Shown: positions 52,112-61,450, counted from the stretch's first letter. The stretch is DNA of 64,000 nucleotides from Foliamicus sp965115835 (GCA_965115835.1 OZ220471.1:1736001-1800000); one strand, 5' to 3'. Notes: generated from the letters alone by a model not told the origin. A program made the numbers and translations.

Positions 52112-52438
52112 TTACCTCCCGGAGTGAATAAAAGCGGCCTGCCGGGTCTCGCGTTTCCGGTTCGCTTCGTGGCGGGCCGGGGCGGCCTCGAACTCCGGAC
52201 CGGACTCGGCGATCCGTCCCGCTTCCTGCGAGGCTCCGGCACAGACCGGCAGCGGGGCCTTCGCGCGGAAGCGCCAGTCGCGCTCGATGCGCAAGCCCGG
52301 CCCGATACGCACTGCGGCGATTGCGGCAAGGCTCGCGCAAACCGACTGCGGGCAGCCGGGGGCGTACAGGCCGAACAGCGAGTCGCAAGCGCGCTGTTCG
52401 GTGAACCGCCGGCGTTGTGCTTCGGTCAAAAGTGGCAT
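52112..52438 (-). CDS. DUF2958-like protein, internally deleted
   Basis: 108 residues starting MPLLTEAQRRRFTEQRA, then straight into DSLFGLYAPGCPQSVCASLA and RIGPGLRIERDWRF. The start and end fit DUF2958 (a small protein of plasmids and ICEs), but the central KLFTPD...TWLLTE part is missing. That part survives in the next ORF (52451-52672). So the gene seems to have been split and patched by the 234-bp duplication. Whether the product folds is doubtful. Confidence 0.55.
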   Translation of the reverse strand: MPLLTEAQRRRFTEQRACDSLFGLYAPGCPQSVCASLAAIAAVRIGPGLRIERDWRFRAKAPLPVCAGASQEAGRIAESGPEFEAAPARHEANRKRETRQAAFIHSGR

Positions 52439-52768
52439 GGAAGGCTCCAGTCAGCGGGAAGAGGAAGGGCCGGCGAACTCCGCAGCGGGCTTGCCCAAGA
52501 TCACGACGACCTTGCGGACGCGCACGGCAATGTCGCCAGCGCGCAGTTCGGTGAACATCCCGGACTGCCGACCGGGCGGACGGAAAAGCGGGACCGCAGG
52601 GGCGTAGTTGATGCCGGGTTGTCGCGCGTTCGCGCGCAACCGCCGGCGTTGTGCTTCGGTCAAAAGTGGCATGGAAGGCTCCAGTCAGCAAGAAGAGGAA
52701 GGGCCGGCGAACTCCGCAGTGGGCTTGCCCAGGGTCACGACGACCTTGCGCCCGCGCACGGCGATGTC
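52396..52768. repeat. Direct repeats ~130 bp, 234 bp apart
   Basis: 52396-52530 and 52630-52764 are near-identical, each containing the start of a DUF2958 frame followed (in + coordinates) by the 3' end of the GHKL ATPase gene. The offset is exactly 234 nt (78 codons), so frames are kept. Confidence 0.85.
52451..52672 (-). CDS. Chimeric ORF: DUF2958 start joined to GHKL-ATPase tail
   Basis: 73 residues. The first ~45 (MPLLTEAQRRRLRANARQPG, VPLFRPPGRQSGMFTELR) are the N-terminal half of a DUF2958 protein. The last ~28 (GDIAVRVRKVVVILGKPAAE...) copy the C-terminal tail of the neighbouring ATPase. Created by the 234-bp duplication. Likely non-functional, but the frame and ribosome site remain open. 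Confidence 0.5.
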   Translation of the reverse strand: MPLLTEAQRRRLRANARQPGINYAPAVPLFRPPGRQSGMFTELRAGDIAVRVRKVVVILGKPAAEFAGPSSSR

Positions 52769-54448
52769 GGCGCCACGCTCGCGGGGGATAAGCCAGAACA
52801 GTTCCCGCTCGACCGCGTCGGCAATCGAGCGCCGCCGCGCCTCGTCATCGGAGACCAGCAACCGCGTGGCGATGTGCAGCGCCTCCTGCACGAAGTCAGC
52901 GTGCTGGCGCTCCCAGGAGTCCGCGCCGGCATCGTCCGACGGTGAGAAGAACGCGTCATACAGCAGGTTCGCGAGTTCCTGCGGGTCCAGCGTGCTGTCT
53001 GCCGTTACCAGCGGCTGTGCGTCGGCGACCCAGCTCCAGGCCTCGCCGGCAAAGGCCAAGTCGGCGGACAGGTCGAGGCGGCGTTGCGGTCCCCCAAGCG
53101 GGCGCACGCTCGCGCGGATACGGATCGCACCGGGCCGTTCCGGCAGCGGCGCATTGGCCGCGCCGGTACGAGCCGGCACGGGCCAGTCCTCAAGCGCGCG
53201 GGTCTGGCCGGCGTCTGTCACTTCCGTGCGGATCGCTGCGATGCGCGGGAGCCGGCCGTACCAGTCGAAGCCCTCGAGGCGACGGTCGGCCTCGAACAAC
53301 CGGCGCCCGACGCCGTTGCGTTTGGCGGCGCGCCAGAACGCCTGCGCCTCGGGCGGCTCGGGGTCGCAGGCCACGATCAGCGCGTCGTCGCTCGCGACCT
53401 GTCGCTTCGGCGGCTCGCGCCAGTGGTCGAGATCGGCCACCGCCGGGCGCCAGGGGCGCAGTTCGCGCGGCGGCGGCGCAAGGTCGACGCCCGCCTCCCG
53501 GGCCCGCTTCCAGTCGTCGAACACCGGGCGGGGATCGTCATCGGCGGCCATCGCGCGGTAGATCGCAAACCGGGCGGCGAGGCGCATCGCCGCAAGAAAC
53601 GGCGTCTCGACCGCCTCCTTGCGCGCCGGCAGCACGAACTCCAGTTCCGGACAGTCGTCGATGTCGGCAGCCACGGTCCAGTGCGCACCGCCCACTGTGC
53701 CGACTGCCGGCAACCGCGCGGGGACGGTGAGGCCGTGAAAGTTCACGTCCGGTTGGTGCAGGCCGGAGCGACACGGGCGGTTTTTGAACACCCCGAACGC
53801 CAGCCCACGCCAGGGTTCGGCGTGAACGGCGCCGTCGAGGAAGGCGCGGCGTTCGAGGGTCTCGCCTGCGGGCGGGGTGGCCGGAGGATGCCGGAAGACG
53901 ACCGGCAGCGGGTAGTGCCGGGCGGCGAACCCGAGCGCCTGGCGAACCGTATCTGCGGTCTCGTTCTCCGCTGCGGGAAACGACACGGCTGTGCCGTGCG
54001 GGAACGGCGCGGCATCGGCGGAACGAACCGCAGCGGCGTCCTCGCCTGTGAAGTGCTCGGGCTCGAGTTCCACCCGCCAACCGGGAGTAACCGAGCCGTC
54101 GCGCGCGCGGGGCCGCGAGGAGACGGCGCAGCCCCGGCGCGCGAGGCTCAGCAAACCCATGCCGGCGGCGTCCTCGCGACGCACCAGATCGCCGCTCCAG
54201 CCGTTCTCGCCGAACGACAGCAGCACCGCCGGATCGGCGATGCCGGCGCCGTCGTCGGCGACGGTAACGGCAAGCGAACCGTTGTCCGGCGCTTCGGCCA
54301 GCGTGACGCGTACACGCGCAGCGCCAGCGCGGCGGGCGTTCTGAAGCGTCTCGGCGAAGATGTCCGCGAGCGTGGCGGAAAACGCGCGGGTGACCCGCTT
54401 CAGGGCGGAGTCGTGCATGCGCGCGCGGATCGTTCGGGTGTCGTTCAT
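52685..54448 (-). CDS. GHKL-family (HSP90-like) ATPase
   Basis: 587 residues, ATG at 54448 with GGGAGAA ahead. N box with E33 and N37 (IFAETLQNARRAG), G1 box VADDGAGIADP (Asp66), G2-like box AAGMGLLSLARRG: the Bergerat ATP site of MutL/HSP90/histidine-kinase relatives. No kinase His or HSP90 middle domain is evident; the C-terminal 400 residues are not recognised. The tail GRKVVVTLGKPTAEF has been duplicated into the next ORF. Lies between the ParB-like and DUF2958 genes; perhaps a conformational switch in the maintenance module. Confidence 0.8.
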   Translation of the reverse strand: MNDTRTIRARMHDSALKRVTRAFSATLADIFAETLQNARRAGAARVRVTLAEAPDNGSLAVTVADDGAGIADPAVLLSFGENGWSGDLVRREDAAGMGLLSLARRGCAVSSRPRARDGSVTPGWRVELEPEHFTGEDAAAVRSADAAPFPHGTAVSFPAAENETADTVRQALGFAARHYPLPVVFRHPPATPPAGETLERRAFLDGAVHAEPWRGLAFGVFKNRPCRSGLHQPDVNFHGLTVPARLPAVGTVGGAHWTVAADIDDCPELEFVLPARKEAVETPFLAAMRLAARFAIYRAMAADDDPRPVFDDWKRAREAGVDLAPPPRELRPWRPAVADLDHWREPPKRQVASDDALIVACDPEPPEAQAFWRAAKRNGVGRRLFEADRRLEGFDWYGRLPRIAAIRTEVTDAGQTRALEDWPVPARTGAANAPLPERPGAIRIRASVRPLGGPQRRLDLSADLAFAGEAWSWVADAQPLVTADSTLDPQELANLLYDAFFSPSDDAGADSWERQHADFVQEALHIATRLLVSDDEARRRSIADAVERELFWLIPRERGADIAVRGRKVVVTLGKPTAEFAGPSSSC

Positions 54449-54479
54449 CGGGTTCTCCCGGTGGATGAGAAAGGACAGG

Positions 54480-54513
54480 CGCCCCGCCCGGAAAAGGTTC
54501 TCCGGGCGGGGCG
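54480..54513 (-). other. Strong intergenic hairpin between parB-like and GHKL genes
   Basis: Arms CGCCCCGCCCGG and CCGGGCGGGGCG (12 bp) around a 10-nt loop, with no U-tract on either side. Probably mRNA processing, attenuation or a recombination relic rather than a full terminator. Confidence 0.5.
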
Positions 54514-54527
54514 CGCGACGGCAGGGG

Positions 54528-56876
54528 CTATGAGGCGATGCGGCGCAGGAACTCCGGCACATCCGCAGCCTCGCCGCCGCCGGCGGCGGAGGGCTGCCCG
54601 TTCATTGCTTCGACGGAATCCTGAAAGTCGGCGGGGCGATCCTCGCCATTGCCGTTCGCCGGCGCATCGCGCCTGTTGCCAGCGGTGGGCGCTGGCTCCC
54701 TGTCCGAATCAGCGGAGACGGCGGGCGCGGCCCCGCTGTCAGGCAGCGCTGGCCTGGCATCGTTCGGGGACGGCGCTTCGCCCGCAGGGGCCGGCGCATC
54801 CGCAGCCGCGGGTTCCGGCATGTTGTTGACGCCGGCATGACCGCTCGCGTCGAACGCAGCGAACCCCGGCGGGGTCCAGGCGAGCGCGGCGGCATGCGCA
54901 CCGGCGTCGATGCCGGGAGGCGGCGAACCGGCGGCGAACGCCTCCTCCATCGCCTTCGCCAGATCGGCCTTGCGGTACTTCGAGCGCGCCGCCACCCAAG
55001 CCGGGCCCAGCGTCTCGCGCGCTACCGCCACAATACGATCCTTGCGCATCCGCGACCAGACCAGATCGGCGCTCGGGCGCACATGCCCGGCAAAGTCGAT
55101 GCCGAGCCGCGCCACGGTGGCCTCCAGTTCGGGACGTGCGTCGTGCTCGAACGCAAGCTGGCTCTTGACCGTCCTCGCCACCGCGGCGGCGAACAGCTTC
55201 TCCTTGTCCCTGCGGGGCAGTGCGCGCAGGGCCGCGAAGCAGGCCGCGTCGTCGTCGCCCTCCATCCACTCGAACGGCAGGCGCGACCAATCCGCAAGCA
55301 TCGCTTCGCCCGGACTCCAGGCCGCGAAGTCGTCGTCGTGGGTTCGGGCGGACGGACGGTCGGCAGTCTCCTTGAAGGCGATGTCCAGCGCATGCCACGA
55401 ACCGCCGTAGCCTTGCGCGAACACGCTGCGCGCGAGCTGGAACACCACGAGATCGAAGGCGGCCTCGAAGTCGCCCGCCAGATGCGCCTTTACCAGCGCG
55501 GTGCGGATGGCGCGCAGGTCGTCGGCCAGACGGACGCCGACGCCCGCCTCCTCGCGGGCTCTGGCGCACGGATCCGCAGGCGATGCGACTGGCGTGGCGG
55601 CGGCCGGGCCGTCGACGCGAGGAGTTGGGGCGGTCTCTCCGCCGCCGTGCGAGGCGGCGTCATGGCCGTTCGACTGTGCGCCGGTCTTCTCCGGCATGTC
55701 CTCGGGCCTCACCAGCCCCTGGATGACCTGCAGCGTCCCGTCGCGTCCGATGGTGGCGATGCACCCGGCCATTGCGAAGTCCCCGGCGCGGAATGTCGCC
55801 CGCGCTTCGACCCTGGCCTTGATCGCGTTGAGGCGCGCTTCGACGGTTCCGGCCTCTTCCTCCAGCTCTTCGGTCCATTCGTCCTCGTCGATGTTGGCCA
55901 GTTCGTCGTGGCGGGCGCGAAGCCGTTCGATCTCGGCGGCCTCGGCGCCGGTCGGCTTGCCAGGTACAGGGTGGATGCGCCCGAAGCGCGCGGTGGCGTT
56001 CCAGTCGACCTCCGGCATGGCTTCGGCCCACTTCCAGCGGGTAGCCAGCTCGGTGGCCGCGTTCGTGAGCTTCTCCATGGCGAGGTCGCCCAGCAGCTTC
56101 GGGTCTTCAAGCCAGACGCCGTTCTCGTCCTCGTCGGCGAACAGGTCGCGCAGCACCGCACCGCCCGCGGCCTCGTAGGCGGCGACGCCGACGAAGCGCG
56201 CCATCGGCGAGCCGGCGGGCACGCGCTCTTCGGTAAGCAGGCGCCTTACCTGCCAGGCGGACGGGCGATAGTCCTGAGCCGAGATCCGCTCCCACACCGC
56301 GCGCTGGCGGTCGTGGTCGGTGGTGACCGCGAACGCCTTCAGGATCTCGAGGTCGATCTCCCCGGCGCGGCAGGCGTCGAGCAGTTCGGGCGCGGCGTTG
56401 CCGAGGCGAAGTCGCTGCTCGACGATGCGCCCGGAGACGCCAAAGCGCGCCGCGATGGCGGCGACGGCAAGGCCCGACCCGGCAAGCTCGCGGAAGGCGA
56501 CCACCTGGTCAGCCGGATGCATCGCAATGCGCACCATGTTCTCGGCCAGCGACAGCTCCCCCGCGTCGCCGTCGGCGGCGATCCGGCAGGGTACGGAGCC
56601 GCCGGCGTCGAGCGCGCCGTCTGCAGCCAGCGCCTGGAGCGCCGCAAGCCGGCGGCCTCCGGCGACGACCGCGAAGCGCTCCCGGCCGTCTTCGTCCGTT
56701 CCGTCGGCGCGAACCACGAGGTTCTCCAGCAGGCCGTGGGCCTCGATCGAGGCCTTGAGCTGGGTGTGGGCGGACTCGTCCGCCGGGGTCTTGCGCGCGT
56801 TCTCCGGCGCAAGAACAAGACGGGAGAGCGGAATCGCCCGGATCCGGGGATCGGGCGGGGAATCGGTTGGGTTCAT
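54528..56876 (-). CDS. ParB/RepB/Spo0J-like protein
   Basis: 782 residues, ATG at 56876 with GGAGAA ahead. N-terminal ParB domain: IPLSRLVLAPENARKTPADE, RFAVVAGGRRLAALQAL, then LSLAENMVRIAMHPADQVVA (the EN..R..HP CTP-binding box), and a KorB-like HTH (VAAIAARFGVSGRIVEQRLR). The C-terminal 500 residues are a long extension ending in an acidic/Ala-Pro-rich tail. No ParA is nearby, so it may act as a regulator or CTP switch and not in segregation. Same minus-strand module as MoxR/VWA. Confidence 0.92.
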   Translation of the reverse strand: MNPTDSPPDPRIRAIPLSRLVLAPENARKTPADESAHTQLKASIEAHGLLENLVVRADGTDEDGRERFAVVAGGRRLAALQALAADGALDAGGSVPCRIAADGDAGELSLAENMVRIAMHPADQVVAFRELAGSGLAVAAIAARFGVSGRIVEQRLRLGNAAPELLDACRAGEIDLEILKAFAVTTDHDRQRAVWERISAQDYRPSAWQVRRLLTEERVPAGSPMARFVGVAAYEAAGGAVLRDLFADEDENGVWLEDPKLLGDLAMEKLTNAATELATRWKWAEAMPEVDWNATARFGRIHPVPGKPTGAEAAEIERLRARHDELANIDEDEWTEELEEEAGTVEARLNAIKARVEARATFRAGDFAMAGCIATIGRDGTLQVIQGLVRPEDMPEKTGAQSNGHDAASHGGGETAPTPRVDGPAAATPVASPADPCARAREEAGVGVRLADDLRAIRTALVKAHLAGDFEAAFDLVVFQLARSVFAQGYGGSWHALDIAFKETADRPSARTHDDDFAAWSPGEAMLADWSRLPFEWMEGDDDAACFAALRALPRRDKEKLFAAAVARTVKSQLAFEHDARPELEATVARLGIDFAGHVRPSADLVWSRMRKDRIVAVARETLGPAWVAARSKYRKADLAKAMEEAFAAGSPPPGIDAGAHAAALAWTPPGFAAFDASGHAGVNNMPEPAAADAPAPAGEAPSPNDARPALPDSGAAPAVSADSDREPAPTAGNRRDAPANGNGEDRPADFQDSVEAMNGQPSAAGGGEAADVPEFLRRIAS

Positions 56877-57061
56877 GGAGTTCTCCGTGGGTGGGAAGAC
56901 AAAAGCGCGGATCCCGGCTCCCGCCGGGCGGGCCGCTTCGCCCGGCCCCGGCCTGCCCCGGCCTCCGGACGAAGCGCGGGCGGCCCGTTGCGGAACGAAG
57001 CGGGACGGTATGCCCGGGCGCGAGGGGCCGGGCCGTTGCTGCGAAACGGGGGACGCGGCGC

Positions 57062-58399
57062 TCAGGCCGCGATGTCGATGCGCTCGCCCCAGGGTTCGCG
57101 ATGGAAAGCCGGGCGCGAACCGGACCAGTTCACCCAGAGCACCGGGAAGTCCGGCTCGCTGCCGGGGTAGCGCGAGCACCGCATGTCCGTGAAGTACAGG
57201 CACACGGCGGGGCGGACGCCCTGCTCGTCGAGCCAGGCGAAGCCGGGGCGAAAGTCGGTGCCGCCCCGCCCGCGAACCGTGATCGTCTCGGGCAGGTCGA
57301 ACGCGGAGTACTCCGCTGCGTCCTGCACGGCCGCGTCGACCTGAAGGACCACGACGCGCTCGGGCTGGAGTTCGGCGGCGACCTCGCGCACCTCGGTCCA
57401 GAACGCCGCCAGCCGGTCTGCGGGCAGCGAGCCGGACGTGTCGACGATGACGGCGATCGTTCCGATCCCTTCGGAGCGGATCGACGGGAGATACAGCCCG
57501 CTGTCGATGAAGCGCGGGTTGGGCGCGCTCCAGGAATAGTCGCTGCGGGCGGCGTCGGTCATGTGGCGGCGCAGCAGCGCGCGCCAGTCGAGTCTGGCGG
57601 CATGGGCGGAGCGCACGGTCTCGCCGACGGCGCCGGGGAGCTTGCCTTCGGCCCTGGCGAGGCTCGCCGCCTGATGCATGGCTTCGTCCCAAGCCTGTTC
57701 CTCGGCGGTTCTGGCGGCGGGCGACAGGCCGGGGAGCGGGCCTTCACCGGTCTCGTTCAAGGCGGCGTCCATGACCTCGCCGGTGCCGGACGGATCGTGG
57801 CTTGGCGGTGCCCCGCCTGACGAGGCGCCGGCGGACGCAGCCGATGAATCCCGCGCCGCTCCGGAGCCGGAGTTGCTGCCGGAAGGGTCGTTGCCTTGTC
57901 CGGTGCCGGACTGGCTACCCGACGGCGAACCGGCGGCGGAGGATCCAGAGCCTGCGGACGCCGACCCGTCGTTCCGCTCTTGTCCATCCCCGTCCGGTTC
58001 CGGCAGTCGGTTGTAGGCTTCCTCGACGCTCATGCCTTCCCAAGCTTCCGCCCCGGACGGCAGCGTGAACCCGGACTCGCGCAACAGGGCGTGCGTGACC
58101 CGTTGCGAGGCGTACTGCCAGCGTCGCGGGTCCCGCCCGTTGCGCCGCGTGTGGTGCTTGAGCGCACAGGCCAGCACCACCCGCGCAATGGCGGCCTCGA
58201 TCGCGTGCGCGCCGGCGCCGGCGACCCAGTCCGGCGAGTAGCGGATCTCACGCCCGTCGCTCGCCAGCGTCTCGCGCGAGGGATCGGGCTTGAGCGGCAG
58301 CCGCAGCGCCAGGCTCCCGAAGAACGGCTGGCGGCGCAGCAACTCCGTAACGCAGGCGCTCACCCGGCAGGCGGACTCGACCTGCCCGCGCATATTCAT
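57062..58399 (-). CDS. VWA-like protein (DUF2201 metallopeptidase type)
   Basis: 445 residues, ATG at 58399, overlapping the stop of the DUF3150 gene (TGATGA). The N-terminal domain includes AIARVVLACALKHHTRRNGR; a long Ser/Gly-rich linker spans residues ~140-215. The C-terminal VWA-like domain has MIDAS DTSGS at residues 320-324 and the later GRGGTDFRPGFAW. In this family the first domain resembles a zinc peptidase (HEXXH), but here the matching stretch reads KHHTRR, so catalysis is doubtful. It pairs with the MoxR ATPase at 59480, as VWA-MoxR couples do. Confidence 0.82.
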   Translation of the reverse strand: MNMRGQVESACRVSACVTELLRRQPFFGSLALRLPLKPDPSRETLASDGREIRYSPDWVAGAGAHAIEAAIARVVLACALKHHTRRNGRDPRRWQYASQRVTHALLRESGFTLPSGAEAWEGMSVEEAYNRLPEPDGDGQERNDGSASAGSGSSAAGSPSGSQSGTGQGNDPSGSNSGSGAARDSSAASAGASSGGAPPSHDPSGTGEVMDAALNETGEGPLPGLSPAARTAEEQAWDEAMHQAASLARAEGKLPGAVGETVRSAHAARLDWRALLRRHMTDAARSDYSWSAPNPRFIDSGLYLPSIRSEGIGTIAVIVDTSGSLPADRLAAFWTEVREVAAELQPERVVVLQVDAAVQDAAEYSAFDLPETITVRGRGGTDFRPGFAWLDEQGVRPAVCLYFTDMRCSRYPGSEPDFPVLWVNWSGSRPAFHREPWGERIDIAA

Positions 58400-59322
58400 C
58401 ACGCCGCCTCCCGCAGCGCCCCGGCTGACGTATCGGCCAATGTGCCGTCCGGCGCACCGAAATACCCCGCGAACTGCTCCGCCAGTGCGTCGGCGTCGCG
58501 CTTCACCCGCTGGCGCGCCGCCGGATCGAATGTCCGCGACGGACGCAGCGCATCCGGCTCCACGCTCGCGATCTTCTCCCTGACCTGCTCGCACAGGCGC
58601 GCCAGGTCGCCATCGCCGAAGATGTTCAGACGCGGAACGATGTCGACCAGATCGCGCAGGTTCCCGATCATCGAGTTCCGGAACACCAGCGGCTTGCCGT
58701 TGTCGTCCTCGCACAAACGCCCGGCGACATGCTCGACCGCCTCGCCCAGGCGCCGGTAGAGATCGCCCACGGCGCCGCGCAGCCGTTCCTCGACCTGACG
58801 CTCGATGTCGCGCTTGATCCGCTCGCTGTCGTCGCCGGCGAGCTTCGCCATGAAGTGCCCGGCGTCCGGCACCGGCGCAATGCGATAGACAATGGCGAAC
58901 CGCTCCCGCAGCACGTCTCTCGAAGGATAGTCGCTGATCTGGAACAGCCGCCCGAGTTCCAGGCGCGCGCGGTCGATGTTCTCGTCGTAGGCTTCGATGA
59001 AACGGGCGCGCTCCCGCACCATGCGCTCGCACAACCCGTCCATGAGTTCGGTGTAGCGATCGTAATTGTCGACGGTAAGCAGGCGACTGCCCTTGTCGTC
59101 CCAGGGCATGGTCTGCTCGTAATGCGTGGCTCTCGCCTTGCTCACGGTGGCGGTCAGCGCAGCGAACGCTTCCTTCGGCAGCAGCCGCTTGTTGTAGCGC
59201 CCGGCGCTCGCGCTCGCGTCGTGGTGAACCGCGACATGGGCGCTTGCGTCCCGGTCGTACAGCCGCCCGGACCAGGCGGCGATGCGCAAAGACGCCAGCA
59301 TGGCATCGGAATTGAGGTTCAT
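58399..59322 (-). CDS. DUF3150-type protein
   Basis: 307 residues, ATG at 59322 with a perfect AGGAGG ahead. MNLNSDAMLASLRIAAWSGR, YNKRLLPKEAFAALTATVSK and the helical middle (YTELMDGLCERMVRERARFI) fit DUF3150, which usually sits between MoxR and VWA genes in phages and plasmids. Mostly helical; no catalytic motif. Probably an adaptor of the ATPase/VWA pair. It overlaps the VWA gene by one base and is preceded by a 48-codon gene. Confidence 0.75.
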   Translation of the reverse strand: MNLNSDAMLASLRIAAWSGRLYDRDASAHVAVHHDASASAGRYNKRLLPKEAFAALTATVSKARATHYEQTMPWDDKGSRLLTVDNYDRYTELMDGLCERMVRERARFIEAYDENIDRARLELGRLFQISDYPSRDVLRERFAIVYRIAPVPDAGHFMAKLAGDDSERIKRDIERQVEERLRGAVGDLYRRLGEAVEHVAGRLCEDDNGKPLVFRNSMIGNLRDLVDIVPRLNIFGDGDLARLCEQVREKIASVEPDALRPSRTFDPAARQRVKRDADALAEQFAGYFGAPDGTLADTSAGALREAA

Positions 59323-59336
59323 GGGTCCTCCTTGTG

Positions 59337-59483
59337 TTACCGGAGCGTCCACACGGGGACGTAAAGGGCGGCGGCGAGCAGACGCTTCGCCGCCTCAAGA
59401 CTCGGGGCGCGCACCCGGTACTCGCGCGAGGGCGCGTCGCCCGGGGGGTAATGCGTGATCCGCCAGACCGGCGACGCGGTCAT
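59337..59483 (-). CDS. 48-aa protein between MoxR and DUF3150 genes
   Basis: ATG at 59483 overlapping the MoxR stop (ATGA). MTASPVWRITHYPPGDAPSR then RAPSLEAAKRLLAAALYVPV: a strand-strand-helix fold is plausible. The overlap on one side and 14-nt gap on the other fill the operon exactly, which supports it being real. Not recognised. Confidence 0.55.
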   Translation of the reverse strand: MTASPVWRITHYPPGDAPSREYRVRAPSLEAAKRLLAAALYVPVWTLR

Positions 59484-60508
59484 GACTGCGTTCTCCCGGC
59501 GGCCCAGCGGATGAACGCAGGCGTGCGCTGCAACGCCGGATCGCGGCGGATGCACGAACCCACCAGGAACTCGCCGACCTCGCGGCGCAGCCGCTGTGCG
59601 TAGGTCACGATGGCGTCGAGGCGGACATCGCTGGCGAGCCGGTAGAGCGAGCCGCACAGCGCGATCAGGGCGCTCGGATTGTCCGGCACCCCGGCGTGCT
59701 CGGGATCGTCGAGCACCGCGCGCGGATGCGGCAACTCCCGCCACACGTTCAGAAACGCGCAGAACTCGACCGCCGCGGCCTCGCCGACGGCGCCGCGCAG
59801 CAGCGACCGCTCGGCGGCGGGATCGAGACCGTTGCGGCGATGCACAATGCCGCTGGCGAACTCCCAGGTGCGCGGACACGCAAACGCCCGCTCGCGCGAC
59901 TGCGGGTCGAAGGTGTGGAGAAGGTCGGGCCGCAGCTGAATGAAGAAGAGCACTTCGGGAGCGATGCCGTTGGCCGCGCCCCAGGCGCACCAGTCGGCGG
60001 CGTCCACCCGGATCTCCAGATGCACGAACCGCGACGCCAGCGGAGTCGGCATGCGGTTGACGACGCCGCGGTCGCCCTCCCGGTTCCCGCAGGCAATCAG
60101 CGACGCGCCGGCGGGCAACTCGTACTCGCCGACCCTGCGATCCAGAACCAGTTGATACAGGGCGGCCTGAACCATCGGCACGGCGGACGGCAATTCCTCC
60201 AGGTTGATGAGCCACGATCCGGTGTCGTCGGGCGGCGGCAGAAACGCAGGCGGCGCCCAGCGGGTACGCCCGCCGTCATCGCGCCAGGGGATGCCGCGCA
60301 GGTCCACAGGATCGAGAAGCAGCGCGCGCACATCGACATAACGGCGTCCGGCGCCATCGGCCACCTGCCGGGCAATCTGCGACTTGGCCGCTCCGGGCGG
60401 CCCCCAGACGATGCAGGGCTGGCGGGCCTCGACCAGCAGCGCAAGAGTCGCGGCGAGTTCGCTTGGGCGGAGCGTATAGTCCGCCGATACGGTGTCGGGT
60501 TCGGTCAT
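59480..60508 (-). CDS. MoxR-like AAA+ ATPase
   Basis: 342 residues, ATG at 60508. Walker A WGPPGAAKSQIARQVA (Lys42), Walker B-like SWLINLEELPSAVPMVQAAL, sensor ACGNREGDRGVVNRMPTPLA with the arginine-rich SRFVHLEIRVD. MoxR ATPases remodel targets held by a VWA partner in a metal-dependent way; here the VWA (57062) and DUF3150 (58399) genes follow directly. First gene of the minus-strand module. Confidence 0.9.
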   Translation of the reverse strand: MTEPDTVSADYTLRPSELAATLALLVEARQPCIVWGPPGAAKSQIARQVADGAGRRYVDVRALLLDPVDLRGIPWRDDGGRTRWAPPAFLPPPDDTGSWLINLEELPSAVPMVQAALYQLVLDRRVGEYELPAGASLIACGNREGDRGVVNRMPTPLASRFVHLEIRVDAADWCAWGAANGIAPEVLFFIQLRPDLLHTFDPQSRERAFACPRTWEFASGIVHRRNGLDPAAERSLLRGAVGEAAAVEFCAFLNVWRELPHPRAVLDDPEHAGVPDNPSALIALCGSLYRLASDVRLDAIVTYAQRLRREVGEFLVGSCIRRDPALQRTPAFIRWAAGRTQS

Positions 60509-61081
60509 GGGCAGGCTCCGAAGTAGTAGAAACAAAACGCGGACGCCCTCCGGCATCCGGACTTCGCCCGGCCCCGCGCTCGACTCCCGCTCATGGCGCT
60601 GCGGAGCGTGCGCCGGGAAACGCGGAGCGTTCGCGGCGAGACCGCAGTCAGGCGGCTTCGAGGGTGGCGCCCGGAACGCCAGGCGAAGGAATGCGCGAAA
60701 GCGAGAGCGTTTGCCCGACGCGCCCCTTCAGCGTGACATGCTTGTCAGGGACGCACGGCCCCCGATGACATCAGGCGAATCCCCGGGTCGAAACTCAGCG
60801 CCAGCCTCTTCGACGAAGCCGGAAACGAACCTCAACCGGTCAGGCCTTGAGCTTGAGCCACGCAGGCGGGAACAGCCCGATCCAGTCGAAAATCATCTCC
60901 GGGGGACTGTGGGTTTATCTGGCGGTGGACAACATCGCCGCGAAGGGAAAAAAAACACCGAGGGAATGGCAGGCTGTCAGTGCGAAGTTCGATATCCGGT
61001 CCAGAGAACAGGTTGTACCGGCCACCCAAACGACGAAAGGCAGATCAACCCACGAAATGGCCCGCAGAACCGGAGGTCGGT
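60509..61081. other. 573-nt intergenic region
   Basis: No gene I can support. It should hold the promoter of the MoxR-led module on the minus strand near 60510-60560, but no clear -35/-10 pair is visible. A run of eight T on the minus strand (60949-60956) has no convincing stem. A tiny frame MIFDWIGLFPPAWLKLKA (minus, ~60841-60897) has hydrophobic-leader character only. Confidence 0.4.
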
Positions 61082-61450
61082 CTACTGGAACTGCCCATCG
61101 TTCAGCCGCCAGTAGGCATTCGTTCCCTTAAGCGCGGAGTTCTTCTGCGCAAGATCCCAAGGGGTTTTGCCAGATCCATCTTTCGTCTTCGGATCTGCAC
61201 CCGCGTCGAGCAACATTTCCACAATCGCAGGGATATCGCTGTAGTACCTGTACCCCACCGCTGTGTGCAAAGGCGGCCGTCCCTTCTTGCTCTGCGCATT
61301 TACCTCCGCGCCCGCATCAAGCAACACTTCCAAAACCGCAGGGGTATTGCTGTGCATCGCCGCCTCATGCAGGGGAGTCCATCCATCTGTATTTCGCGCA
61401 TCCACCTTGGCGCCCGCGTCAAGCAACACTTCCAAAACCGCCAGGACCAT
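61082..61450 (-). pseudogene. Ankyrin-repeat gene, 3' part (cut off by IS)
   Basis: 122 codons: three ankyrin repeats (AVLEVLLDAGAKVDARNTDG, PLHEAAMHSNTPAVLEVLL, IPAIVEMLLDAGADPKTKDG) and a C-terminal cap ending WRLNDGQFQ. The frame has no proper start; it is the continuation of the gene beginning at 63976, separated by the insertion sequence. The joined protein would be a small secreted ankyrin protein of about 270 residues. Confidence 0.85.

Noticed and set aside
54837..57170. Plus-strand frame of 777 codons
   Set aside because: Antisense to the ParB-like gene; no protein character.
57062..58399. Active zinc metallopeptidase in the VWA protein
   Set aside because: The family's HEXXH motif is not visible in the expected region; only the VWA MIDAS is supported.
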